From Dichetophora obliterata (lineage: Eukaryota; Arthropoda; Insecta; Diptera; Sciomyzidae): DNA of 64,000 nt. A model generated the notes under the pieces. That model made no database searches. It was not told the origin of the DNA and saw only the letters and a list, made by a program, of their open reading frames with translations. A program made the translations under genes and the position numbers. Positions 54,424 to 64,000 of the stretch are shown one piece after another. Location: NCBI GenBank assembly GCA_963920525.1, contig OY986436.1:29029318-29093317 (forward strand), read 5' to 3'. The stretch's first letter is position 1; each line of letters starts with the position of its first letter.

Positions 54424-55715
54424 CGAAGGGTGCCTTTTATATTTCGGGATTAGAGAAAAAAAACAAATATTAATCATCGAAAATCACTTTATTGTTTTTC
54501 AAAATATTCTCCATGAAGATCTATACACTTTTGCATGCGTTTGAACCAATTGTCGAAGCACTTTTGCCACTCTGATTGAGGTATCTCCAAAACATGCATT
54601 CTGAATGCCGTAACCGCTTCTTCGGGCGTCGAAAATCGTTGTCCACGCAGTTTATTCTTCACGGTTGGGAATAAAAAGAAGTCATTCGGTGCCAAGTCAG
54701 GACTATACGGCGGATGACCCATCAAATCGATGTTTTGGGTGCTCAAAAATGCAGTTGTTTGAGCCGATGTGTGAGAGCTCGCATTGTCGTGGTGAAGAGT
54801 GATCCGTCTTCGGCGGTTGGTTTTCCTGATTTCTTGGAAGACAACTGGCAAACAAATGGTTGTGTACCACTCAGAGCTGACTGTTCTGCGTTGTTCTAGT
54901 GGTACGGTTGCGACATGTCCATATTTTCCGAAAAAACAGGCGACCATTTGCTTGGAAGTGCTTCGTGCGCGAACAACTTTTGTTGGATTTGGCTCATCTT
55001 GAAACACCCATACAGTCGACTGCTGTTTACTTTCGGGCTCATACGCGTAAATCCACGATTCATCACCTGTCACGATGTCATAGACGTGTTTTGAAGCACC
55101 GCGATCGTATTTTTTGAGCATTTCCTTCGACCAATCGACACGAGCCTTTTTTTGAGCGATTGACAAATTGTGTGGGATCCAACGCGAACAAATTTTTTTG
55201 ACAATCAAATGTTTATGCAATATTGAATGTATGCTGGTCCCACTTATGCCTAAGGTTGCCTCAATCTCACGATAGGTAACATGACGATCTTCCAATATCA
55301 GTTCGAGCACAGCATCAATGGTTTTCGGAACAACAGCTGATTTCGGACGACCTTCACGAAATTCGCCTTGGAGTGAACTACGACCACGATTGAATTCACC
55401 ATACCATCGATAAACACTGGTCCTTGGTGGAGCTTCATCGCCAAAAATTTAATTAAGTTCATCCATGCACTGTTGCTGTGTTAATCCACGTCGAAAGTTG
55501 TAAAAAATAATCGCACGAAAATGTTCACGATTTAATTCCATTTTTGGACCGAGATGAATCTTTTATGTTACTATAAACAACACAAATAGCGCTCGTATGT
55601 CAAAACGTTCTGAGTACGTATAAGCCAACAAATGTCAAACTTTGCGATAGAGCTTTCAGTTGACAGATTGCAACACCAGGGTTGCCAAATCCCGAAATAT
55701 AAAAGGCACCCCTCG
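54424..55715 (-). mobile_element. Mariner element (1292 bp), nearly intact
   Basis: Inverted ends CGAAGGGTGCCTTTTATATT (left) and CGAGGGGTGCCTTTTATATT (reverse complement of right) continue TCGGGATT; TA duplications lie at 54422-54423 and 55716-55717. The ends differ at only one position over 28 bp. Together with a transposase disabled by a single stop, this indicates a recent insertion. Confidence 0.95.
54489..55541 (-). pseudogene. Mariner transposase (DD34D) with one premature stop
   Basis: 350 codons from MELNREHFRAIIFYNF (55541) to GEYFEK-Q (54489). The helix-turn-helix region covers the first ~110 residues, followed by the WVPHxL-type linker (SRWIPHNLSIAQKK) and the catalytic domain with TGDESW (first Asp), LHHDNASSHTS (second Asp) and YSPDLAPNDFFLFP (third Asp, 34 residues on). 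The only disabling change seen is TAA at 55449-55451, codon 31, in CMDELN*IFGDEAP, where the family has a Ser-type codon. The open part alone (54489-55310, from an internal Met) lacks the N-terminal DNA-binding helices. Subfamily not assigned. Confidence 0.95.
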
Positions 55716-55935
55716 TATACAAGGAAAAAGCAGTGGACTCAAAACGAGTCCTTGAGGAATTCCTCGTTGCAGATATAAAAGATATGAATCCATTAAAATA
55801 AGAGTTGCGTTCGAGAATCCGTAAAAGTTTTTTTATTTTGTCACAAGTATATTGTGGTCGATGGTATCAAAGGTCTTAGAGTTATCAAGTAGAGTGAGAA
55901 AAACTGCTGCATAAGTTTCTTTTGGGACAATATCC

Positions 55936-57290
55936 AAAAAAACTTTTCATATAATCTCTTCCAATTCAATTTGCTCCACAGTGTGTCCCAAACGACCACA
56001 CATTTGGTATACTCCAAGCACACTTAACTGCCAATGAAGCTAATGATGCTGACTGGGACACACTTCATTCATGGCTTGGTAATTGTGACAAAGACGCAGC
56101 GACAACAAGTAACGTCAAGTACAAAGATGGAAAAGCGGAAAATGCCAAAAAAAAGGAATAAAAAATAATAAAAATGAAAAAAATGAAAAAAAACTCACCA
56201 AAAACTGTTAGCATATCACTTAAAATGCGCAACGCGGGCACCAGAAATTGGCGCGCATGCAATTGTCACAAGAAAATTTTCAGCAAATTCGTGCTAAACA
56301 TTGTTGTATTCTCCTTCTTGTCGTCCTTCTCGTCCTTATTCTCGTCGTCGTCGTTGTCATCGTTGTCGTCACTCTATTGGGAATAATTGATTTTCTGTTA
56401 ATTGATTTGATTTTGCATTGTTTCAACGCCATGGTATCGTAGACTCGCACATACTTTCATAACCTACCCCAACAATGCTCCTCATTTTCGAATTTTACGC
56501 TTTTTGGCTGCTAGCTGCGACTTTCCTAGACATGAGTTTCAATTTCATTGCTTACATTGCGACGTGCTGCGTTGTGTTCAGTGGAAAAAAGTGTTTCCAA
56601 CAAATGCTGAAAATTTACAAGTTTTCTTGTCTTTTTTTTTCTTCTTTGGCTTAAAGTTTCGACTCTTCGTTCCATTGTTAATTAAAATTTAGTCCTTTTT
56701 ATATTGCTTTTTTTTCAATTTCACAAAAGTAGTCAGACTGCTTAAAAACTGGTAATGAAAATTGCTCGAGAGTAAAAGAAATTAAAACTGAATGCTAAAG
56801 TTATTTAAAGTAGAAAGTTGAGGAAGAAATGGTTATATGGCAAGGGTCAAGAATTTAAATTTTCTGAATTAAACGATTCTGATGCCACTTACTTAAGATC
56901 AGATGTTCTTTGCCGATGTTTTCTTAAGCGAAGCATAATTTGTAGTTCATTGACGCTATTTTATTACTTGAAACATAATTGCAAATGTTTTTATAGTGCT
57001 ATAATTTCTTGGAGACATATTTATTTCCAAACAAATAGTAATAATAATATCTTTAATCTATTAGTAATAGTTTTGACTCCTTGGTATTAACTTATAGTCA
57101 TTGCATTTTACCTACGAAAGGTTTGATTAATGCCAATTTTGTGTTATGGTGAATAGAATGCTTAATGTTAAAATATTTTTTGCAAGAGATGATTACTTTA
57201 CCAATAATCAAAATTCAAGCCGATTAAAATCTATGAATCTATTTAAACTCAATATACGTTTTGAAGAAGACAAAAAACCTCAAAGGTTAT
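55936..57290. other. No gene recognised
   Basis: Mixed composition at 55940-56130 and 56220-56690, with a GTC/TCG-rich run at 56325-56375; AT-rich afterwards. No motif-bearing frame. Confidence 0.4.
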
Positions 57291-57292
57291 AT

Positions 57293-58390
57293 ATGCAGTG
57301 AATCAAAAAAGTTTAGGCACAAAGCTACTAAAAATGTTAGTTTGTTAGTAAAATTTGTTCCATTTCACTTTCAGAAAAAAGTAGTATGAGCATTTAAAAG
57401 ATATTCTTTTTACTATGTATTTACAACAAAAGATAATTTAATTTCAATTTTACTTAAGACTTAATGTTAGAAAAACTAAAAAGAGATAACATTTAAAAAT
57501 CAAAAAAGTTTAGGCACAAGTGAAAAGTAATATCGTTTTATCATCAGGGTGAATATATTTTGGGTCATCTAATACCAAAAATACTTTTAGTTTGGCCTCC
57601 TTTCGCCTGAATTACCGCCTCTAAACGTCAACGCATGCTTTTTACTAAATTTTATGTATCCTCAGGTATTATTTTTGACAATTTGGTGCGTATGGCTTCC
57701 TTGAGCGTATTTTTGACGAATTTTTTTTCCAGTAAGTGCCAAATATGCCCAATGGAGTTAATATCAGGTGACTGCGGAGGTGTTTTGAACGGCTTACAGT
57801 GGTCGATTAAACATTCCTGCACAAGATAAGACAAATGTTTTAGGTTATATTGTTGAAATAAATATTGTATCTTGTACAATAATAATCATTTTAAAGCAAA
57901 ATTCGATTTCCAAAAAATTGTTTGCCTAAAACCGTCATTAAAAAGTTTACATCAGCGCTAATATTATTCGTTCTAATATTATTAACAAAGTCAATGGGTC
58001 CAAATTTTATATCATTATATGTGATGAGTTAATGGATATAAGTAAGGGAGAGTTGTCTATAGTGGAACCGGTTTTGTTTTTTTTTTATAATTTTCGCAAT
58101 GGGAATCTTTCCTAGTTCCAAATATATCATTGAATTGGTATTTTTAATGACTATCTCATAAATAAAGTTTGTAGTTTTGCTGAAAAAATTTTTCCAAAAA
58201 TCAGAAAGGCTTAAAATCATCTCCAAAAATTTTTGTCTTCTAATGTGGGACTTTATGTAACGATGTCTTTCTAAATTTTTATCCACAGTGTCCTGTGCGA
58301 GGGATATTCGTATCTAAAAGTGCACTCAAGATAGCATATAACTTTTTAATGTTATATGATTGTCTAAATTTTTGTGGTATTCATTATATT
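57293..58390 (-). mobile_element. Tc1-like element, decayed, doubled right repeat
   Basis: The motif AATCAAAAAAGTTTAGGCAC occurs at 57301 and again, in the same orientation, at 57499, 198 bp apart: outer and inner repeats of one IR/DR end. The outer copy is preceded by GCAGTG, the classical Tc1 start, next to TATA. A degraded opposite end is visible at about 58362-58390 (TTGTCTAAATTTTTGTGGTA compared with the inverted motif TTGTGCCTAAACTTTTTTGA). The transposase relic lies between. Total length ~1.1 kb, so some internal sequence is lost. Confidence 0.75.
57540..58290 (-). pseudogene. Tc1 transposase fossil
   Basis: Blocks on the minus strand: YIKSHIRRQKFLEMI and DFWKNFFSKT (58286-58150; the DFWKxVxFSDE region, catalytic Asp lost), then KFGPIDFVNNI (~58000), LFQQYNLKHLSYLVQECLID (57850; QQDNDPKHT region, second Asp lost), HCKPFKTPPQSPDINSIGHI (third acid lost, IEH to IGH) and WHLLEKKF, then RLEAVIQAKGGQTK after stops. 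All three catalytic positions are mutated. It is distinct from the other two Tc1 families in the window. Confidence 0.75.
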
Positions 58391-58509
58391 GTTAACATTT
58401 TCCTTGAATTTGGCGAATTAATAATTCGCATGCTTTTCGCATATGCTTTTTCTTATTTTTGAGATATGTATATTTGAATACATTTTTTTAACTTTTTCAA
58501 AAAGTGAGT

Positions 58510-58600
58510 ATAAGGTTTTGTATATCGGGAATCAGAAGTTGTATGGAAGATAATTTTCTCTATTTGGATTTTTCAAGTATTTCTGAACAACACCCTGTTT
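58510..58600 (+). repeat. Dispersed repeat, inverted relative to 62760-62850
   Basis: GATAATTTTCTCTATTTGGA followed by TTTTTCAAGTATTTCTGAA matches the reverse complement of about 62785-62830 (AATAATTTTCTCAATTTGGA, TTTTTCAAATAATTCTGAA). Both are preceded by a TATATCGGG/TATATCTCGGG phrase. Unknown family. Confidence 0.6.
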
Positions 58601-59720
58601 AAGAGTATCTATTTGAAACACCAGTTTAAGAACACGATGTTTCTCCTATTTCGATTTGATAAAAAAATTGTATTAATGTAGCATGAAATTTATTATTTTG
58701 TTAAATTGGATAAATGATTTAATTGGATAAATGATTTCTTAGATAAGCTATCTGATCTGTGTCTTTAACAAGTCAATGATATTTTAAATATAAACCACAT
58801 AACCCTCGACCTTGTACTTGTAGATAGATGCACTACTGTTAATCTCCATGGTTCGAATCCCGTATTTCTTTCAGAAGATGTACATCATTCAACTCTTGAA
58901 GTAACAGTTTTACTCTAACACGAAAAAGAAGATAAGGTAACTGCTGATGCGCGAAATAAAAAAGTTTATAATTTTAAAAAAACGGACTATGTAAATCTTA
59001 ATTCCTTACTTTCGCAGACTAATTGGTCTCCAATTCTAACTAGCGAAACATCATATTCATATTATGACGTCGAATCTTCGTCACAGTTTTTTAATGATAC
59101 TCTGCAAAGGTGTTTCTTATTGTCCGACCCAAAAAAAAAAGATGTTGAAAATTAAAAAATCGTTTATTTAAAAAATATAAAATATCTGGTTCTAGTTTAG
59201 ACTTTGCTTCCTATTCTTCTTGTCGTTATTGATATCAACTATCAAATAAACAATGCTATTCTGCTTGTATAATTAACATAAATTCTCAATTTAAAGATAA
59301 TCCAAAACTTTTCTATAGTTTTGTTAACTCAAAACGTAAAGACTCCAGCTTTCCACCCTTATGAAATTCAATCAGGAAGAATCATCTTGTGACAATGTGA
59401 TTTCTAATATGTTTGCAAACTTCTTTAAATCAACTTACTTCGATGTACCATTTAATACTAGCACGGTGCATCCTTTTCTCCCGCCAGTTAACTCTTTTGA
59501 AACTCCTGTAATATTGTAGATCCAAATATTGTTATGTGTTATCTTCGACAAGTAAAATCCTCTTTTACGATGAAATTCCCTGTTAATGGCCTGATGAAAT
59601 TCCGAGCCGTATCTTAAAGCAATGTGCTACAAACCTGTGTACTCCTCTAGTAAACATTTTTAATATTTCCTTGCATAGTGGTTATTTTCCTATTATATGG
59701 AAGGATTCTTATATTATACC

Positions 59721-60474
59721 TAACGCTCCCATCCATCCTGTATTTCGCAGGACAGTCCTGTTTTTTCGAGCAATGTCCGGCGTCCTGTGTAACTGCTTTT
59801 CAAATCCTGCTTTTTATTGTTTTGTCCTGTTTTTTTCTTTTCTCCCATACTTTCAATTAAGTCAACTTTGTTTATTATTCATACAATTTTGAGTAATACG
59901 TCTAAATTTTCCCTTAAATTACTTTTATTTTTTTACGAACTTGTTAAGAGTTTCTGTGCAAATTTTTTCTTAAACTTGTCGTAATGTCGAAGCGAAAGTA
60001 TGTGTTAGGCAATTAACTTAAAAAAATATTCATTCCTGGAAAAAACAAATATTGATAGTGAGGTGTTCTGCTCAAAGTGCAAGTAGTAACTGGAAAATCT
60101 AATTAACTTGCCATTTTTATAAGACTAATTTGGATTTTTTTTTGTTATGTTTTTGTTGTATTAAAAATAATTTGATATAAGATTGAATTTTATTTTTGTT
60201 TTAACAAAATTACATATCAAATACAAATACCTAATATTAATTAATATTTGAAGCTTATGCTAGAATTCTTATATTAAATAATAAATTTGATAATTTTGTC
60301 AATGAAAGTGCTTATCTTAATTCTTCGTACAGACAAGTAATAGTAATTTGTCGACTTTAAATTATGTCCCGCGAAAATGTCCTATTTTTTGCGAGACGTC
60401 CTGTAAATCCTATAAAATCTTAAAAATTTCGTCAATTTGTAGTGTTTTTGGCGAAAAAAGAGATGGAAGCGTTA
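59721..60474 (+). mobile_element. Non-autonomous hAT element (754 bp) in the LINE
   Basis: Inverted ends TAACGCTCCCATC (left) and TAACGCTTCCATC (reverse complement of right), flanked by a perfect 8 bp duplication ATTATACC (59713-59720 and 60475-60482). Removing the element and one copy rejoins the LINE frame as WKDSYIIPLHKSG. The 8 bp duplication and the internal BED-finger relic identify hAT. GTCCTG-type words recur near both ends. Confidence 0.92.
59983..60093 (+). pseudogene. BED zinc finger start of a hAT transposase, relic
   Basis: MSKRKYVLGN and a stop, then in a shifted frame LKKYSFLEKTNIDSEVFCSK and a final CK and stop. The CSKC pair and preceding KYxFL motif resemble the N-terminus of hAT transposases with a BED finger. 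The finger's His half and everything downstream are deleted, explaining the non-autonomous state. Confidence 0.7.
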
Positions 60475-61820
60475 ATTATACCCCTTCATAAATCTGGCTC
60501 CAAGATAGATGTGTCTTACTATCGAGGTATTGCAAAATTAAGAGCAACCCCTAAGTTATTTGAGAAAATCATAACTGATCAATTAACCCACTCCGTGTCT
60601 TCCACCATTTCTGTCTTTCAACATGGTTTTCTGAAGGGTAAGTCCACTACAACAAACCTCTTAGAGTTTACTACGCGTGTTATAAATGGTTTTACTTTGG
60701 GACTGCAGACTGATGATATTGATACGGACTTTAGCAAAGCCTTTGACAGTGTTAATCATAATCTTCTTTTAAAAAAAATCCACCTTATTGGGTTTCCTGT
60801 CACATTATTAAATTTGATAAATTCGTATTTATGTAGACGTACTCAAAAGGTTTTATATAAGAATTCTCTTTCAAAAAGTATTTCGGTCACTTCTGGCGTT
60901 TCTCAGGGCACTCATCTTGGACCTGTTTTGTTTTTACTATTCATAAATGATCTTCCTTCGGTAATAAAACACTGTAACGTCTTAATGTACGCTGACGACG
61001 TGAAACTTTTGTTACAAATCGTATCTTTGTTACAAATCGAAATCGAATTGAAAACCCGAAGAATGGCATCTTTGACAATCTGATCTAAATAGACGTGTGG
61101 ACTGGTGTAGCTTAAATATATTAAATCTCAACTTAAAAAAATGTAAGCAAATGACATTCTCGCGAAGATCTGCTAATAACATAAATTACACTATAAATAA
61201 CACTAACTTAGAAATAGTTTCCAGTTTTCTCGATCTTGGTGTTATTATGGATTCGAAACTTTGCTTCAATCTCCACGTTAATATGGTGATAAATAAGGCA
61301 AGAGGAGTCCTTGGTTTTATTAAAAGATGGGCGAAAGAATTCAGTGATCCCTTTACTACTAAATTATTATGTATCTCTCTCGTAAGGCCAATTCTTGAAT
61401 ATGCATCAGTTATATGGAACCAACAATATAATGTCAGTAAAAACAGTTTTTACTTTTTGCTTTACGTCATAGTCGTTGGAACCCCAATATTATGCTTCCA
61501 TCGTATGAAATACGCCTTAAAATTATTTTACTACCTTCCCTAAGAAGCAGAAGAATGATGCTTAATGTCATGTTTCTGTATAAATTACTTCGTGGCGAGA
61601 TTAATTCGGAATATCTCATCTCAGCTCTAAATTTTAACATCCCAAGGAGAGGAACTAGACATTTTCTGTTTTTCAAGTTGAGTCAGTGCAATTCTTAATA
61701 TGCTCTTCATGAACCTTTACGATGTATGTGCAGTGATTTCAATGATAACTTCAACATGATTAATTTTTCTGATTCGGTAGACGTCTTAGAACGGAAAATT
61801 ATATTACATTTAAATAATTA

Positions 61821-64000
61821 AATCAATTTAACTTCATCCCATTTTACCTAACGCAGTTTTATAACTATGTAATATCGGTAATTGAGATTGTTATGTTTCT
61901 CCTTTTTGTCTCGATATTATGTTTTATTAAGTAAGCACTATCAAATATGAATTTTTAATTATTCAATATTTAAATTTTAAATCTAATTGTGATTTACGTG
62001 CTCACGTGGTTTCCTGATTTGAAATTAGACTGAACTCACACTATCACCAAGATTGGTGTGCCAGAGTATATCTCTTTTCCACACAAGTTTATGCCTGCGT
62101 TGGCCCAAATGCACATCCAACTAATTGGGATTTTGATTTGGTGGATATGAGATTTATCTCATTTCCACGTAGGTACTTGGGTTGCACAATGGCCGCAAAC
62201 CAGTTAAAATGAGTATAGTGTTTTGGATTGCTTTTGAACTCAGGATTGTTATTTCGAGTACCTTAAATTAATAATAACTATTATTTAATTCGATCTTGCT
62301 TATTTATATATACGCGTTTTATATACATTATATTTTTAAATTCCGCTGAAAAGCCAATTAATGTGCCTAGGGGAAAATCCTAATTGCCAATAGGGAGTAT
62401 GTATTAGTACGTAGGTGCATTCTGTCTGTCCCGGCTGATCCGTTCAGGATCTAGAATGTAAATCGTGCATGCGTATAGGACGGATATACGTATCTTTGGA
62501 AGATTTCATACCTCCGGGCGAATCCAAAAAAAAACTCACCTCAGCATTGACCAAAATGTTACACTAAAATTTAAAATGTCTGAGTTTGTCATTCTATGGG
62601 TCTCAAATGACTAAGCAATTGTTGTTAAGAAGGGTTTTGAAGAAATTATTTCAATAAAGGAGATATGAACGATATTGTTAAATTTCATGATAGGAAGAAT
62701 TTTTTTTAATATCAAAATAGGAAAAAAAAAACCTTGGTCTATTCCTGGTGTATTAATTATTTTTAGACAGAATTATAGTTTTATTTCAGAATTATTTGAA
62801 AAATCCAAATTGAGAAAATTATTTTTGGTAGCACCCGAGATATAAAAACTTATATAGGCATTTCCACGGTCGAGCAAGCGACATTCATACGCCTTTGAGG
62901 TGCAAAAAAAACAAAGAAAATGAGGAAACAAAGTTTTTCGTTTTTATTTTTCGATAGCATTTTCGTAGCAAAATGTTTAGTACAAAATGTAGATTCCGAA
63001 GATTTTATGTTTTCAATATATTAGCAATAAACATGCGATCTAGCACGTGGCAAAAAATATAACTCGTTTTCAACTGCATCTAGAAAAATGCAGAAATCTG
63101 CGAAACGAAACATCAAATTTTAAAGCAATTAACTTTTAACTTAAATAGATTAATGTATCCTTCTAATAATAGCTGCCATGTTGAAATGATTACCATCGTT
63201 GTTTTTTTAAACTTAACTATAATCTAGCACGCGACATATTTTTCCATTGCAATTTAATTAGGTAATTAAGTAATTAGGTATTTAGGTAATTACGTAATTT
63301 AGTAATTAAAAACAAATTTTATATATTTTCCTTTCCATGCATCAACCATTTTTTTCATTAACTTTAGCCAATGCCTTCCATTTTTACTAAAACAAAAATG
63401 TTTACGAAAAATTTACTAAAAACTACACCCAAAGAAATATTGTTGTATTATTAAAAAGAGTAGTACTGTTAAATTTCTTTTAAAAATTTTCGTTAATATT
63501 ACCTGACTCTTGTTAATAAAAAAAAGTCTTTAATATAAAGATTTGCCATTTCTCTGAGTAACAACATGCTTGTTATTATTAAGATATGCTTCTCGTTAAA
63601 TTCTTTCTATACTTATTTTGTATCAATAAAGAAAGCATCTTTCAAATAAAATCAATGTTGTTAATCATTGTATTACTACTTCTTTAATTGTGATTTTTCT
63701 TTCTATTGTCAAAAAAAATATTTATGTTTTGTTGTACTATCAACAAAACTGTCTTTATTAAGAACGGTTTTTCTTTGTTTGACAATGCTTGCTCTATCAC
63801 TCTTTTTGTATTTAACAACACCTATCTTGTTGCATTAAAAAGCTATCTTTTTTAAGTCAAAAATAATTTTTTTTTTTTAAAATAGACACACAAATTTTTT
63901 TTAATGTTACATTTTTTTAGATGTACATTTTTGAAATAGTGCAGACGATTTGATCATCATGTTTAATGAATTTATGCACAAATTGCATAAATTATTAAAA
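61821..64000. other. No gene recognised; repeats at 62.8 and 63.2-63.4 kb
   Basis: After the LINE there is possible 3' UTR to about 62000. The stretch 62040-62560 is GC-richer and unassigned. 62760-62850 is the inverted partner of 58510-58600. TATAGGCATTTCCAC occurs near 62855 as at 47620. 63420-63860 is AT-rich with recurring TTGTTATTAA/TCTTTNTT phrases that hint at a very degenerate tandem array. Confidence 0.4.
63240..63430 (-). repeat. Unknown repeat with (TAATTACC)n, copy 2
   Basis: Reverse-strand copy of 53400-53580, with a TAATTAGG/TAATTACG microsatellite at 63257-63308 followed by the complement of the AAAATGGAAGG and CGTAAAC-TTTTTGTTTTAG phrases. Confidence 0.7.

Larger units (their letters stand above)
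53900..55935 (-). pseudogene. CR1/jockey-like LINE fossil split by a mariner
   Basis: The minus strand from 55935 gives AVFLTLLDNSKTFDTIDHN (a stop-free trace of the LLDxSKAFDT block), MDSYLLYLQRGIPQGLVLSP and LLF, up to the mariner. Beyond it (54421 downward) come YINDLTRVLKNCRIHMYADD-like sequence (catalytic YADD), then GAINNYLTLNPEKSQCLVM, GIILDKKLSWTRHINKV and KSYLIPQQLFGCEIYG, ending near 53900. The two flanks rejoin as one RT after removing the mariner and one TA, apart from a single-base frameshift just before YINDL. Endonuclease and early RT are absent. Confidence 0.88.
58735..61820 (+). pseudogene. CR1/jockey-like LINE fossil split by a hAT-derived element
   Basis: Plus-strand pieces: endonuclease end LDLVLVDRCTTVNLHG; linker NFKKTDYVNLNSLLSQTNWS and SSQFFNDTLQRCF; KDNPKLFYSFVNSKRKDSSF; the RT start to WKDSYIIP (59718); then, after the insertion, LHKSGSKIDVSYYRGIAKL, FQHGFLKGKSTTTNLLEF, DTDFSKAFDSVNHN (catalytic Asp), TSGVSQGTHLGPVLFLLF, LMYADDVKLLL (YADD), LKKCKQMTFSRRS, LGVIMDSKLCFNLHVN, FIKRWAKEFSDPF and a shifted C-terminal part ending near 61820. 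Many stops and frameshifts. It retains more of the 5' side than the sister copy at 35.3-37.4 kb. Confidence 0.9.

Noticed and set aside
58845..58865. GGTTCGAATCCC as a tRNA B box
   Set aside because: It falls inside the LINE endonuclease fossil, where it encodes part of LHGSNPVF. No A box or tRNA fold surrounds it.

Overview
The window looks like AT-rich, intron-poor insect DNA, most likely from a dipteran. The basis is the mix of transposon families (mariner, Tc1 elements with doubled end repeats, Helitron, RTE and CR1/jockey-like LINEs, Kolobok, PIF/Harbinger, hAT), the 50-130 bp GT-AG introns in the one intron-bearing gene relic, and CAA/TTG microsatellites of the kind common in flies. The species cannot be named from the sequence. 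No intact host gene was found. The only host-gene relative is a frameshifted, intronless copy of ribosomal protein S21 at 52.3-52.6 kb. This is a transposon-dense intergenic or large-intron region.

Layout. 0-8 kb: a mariner fossil, a nearly complete Tc1-like element (3734-5366) whose transposase has lost its last ~20 residues by frameshift, and a decayed Tc3-like element carrying a foldback MITE. 8-10.4 kb: an LTR-like block with TATA box and a long minisatellite, sitting between two halves of a ~60 bp tandem repeat. 13-18.8 kb: a hAT-type MITE, then an old LINE reverse transcriptase (+) interrupted by a 5'-truncated RTE element (-) and by a 2.4 kb Kolobok element in TTAA. 18.8-22.4 kb: a Helitron-like element (A|TC...CTAG|T) filled with tandem satellites. 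22.5-26.9 kb: an internally deleted Tc3-like element and several MITEs. 27-31.5 kb: the best preserved gene, a 941-codon LINE ORF2 (-) with endonuclease and reverse transcriptase, and an ORF1-like frame upstream. 33-38.3 kb: hAT relics, MITEs, a second TTAA element carrying a LINE fossil, and an endonuclease fossil. 43.7-45.3 kb: a second doubled-repeat Tc1 element, broken. 47-51.1 kb: a TIR element containing a tRNA-like pol III promoter, a Harbinger-type MITE, and a four-exon PIF/Harbinger transposase relic. 52-56 kb: the RpS21 retropseudogene and a mariner inserted in a LINE fossil. 57-62 kb: a Tc1 fossil, then a LINE fossil split by a 754 bp hAT-derived element with a perfect 8 bp target duplication.

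The genes do not form pathways. Each is a selfish element or its remains, and the informative relation is nesting. In at least three places removing the younger element and one copy of its target duplication rejoins the older coding sequence. At the Kolobok and hAT sites this is exactly in frame. At the mariner site the older LINE also carries a one-base frameshift.
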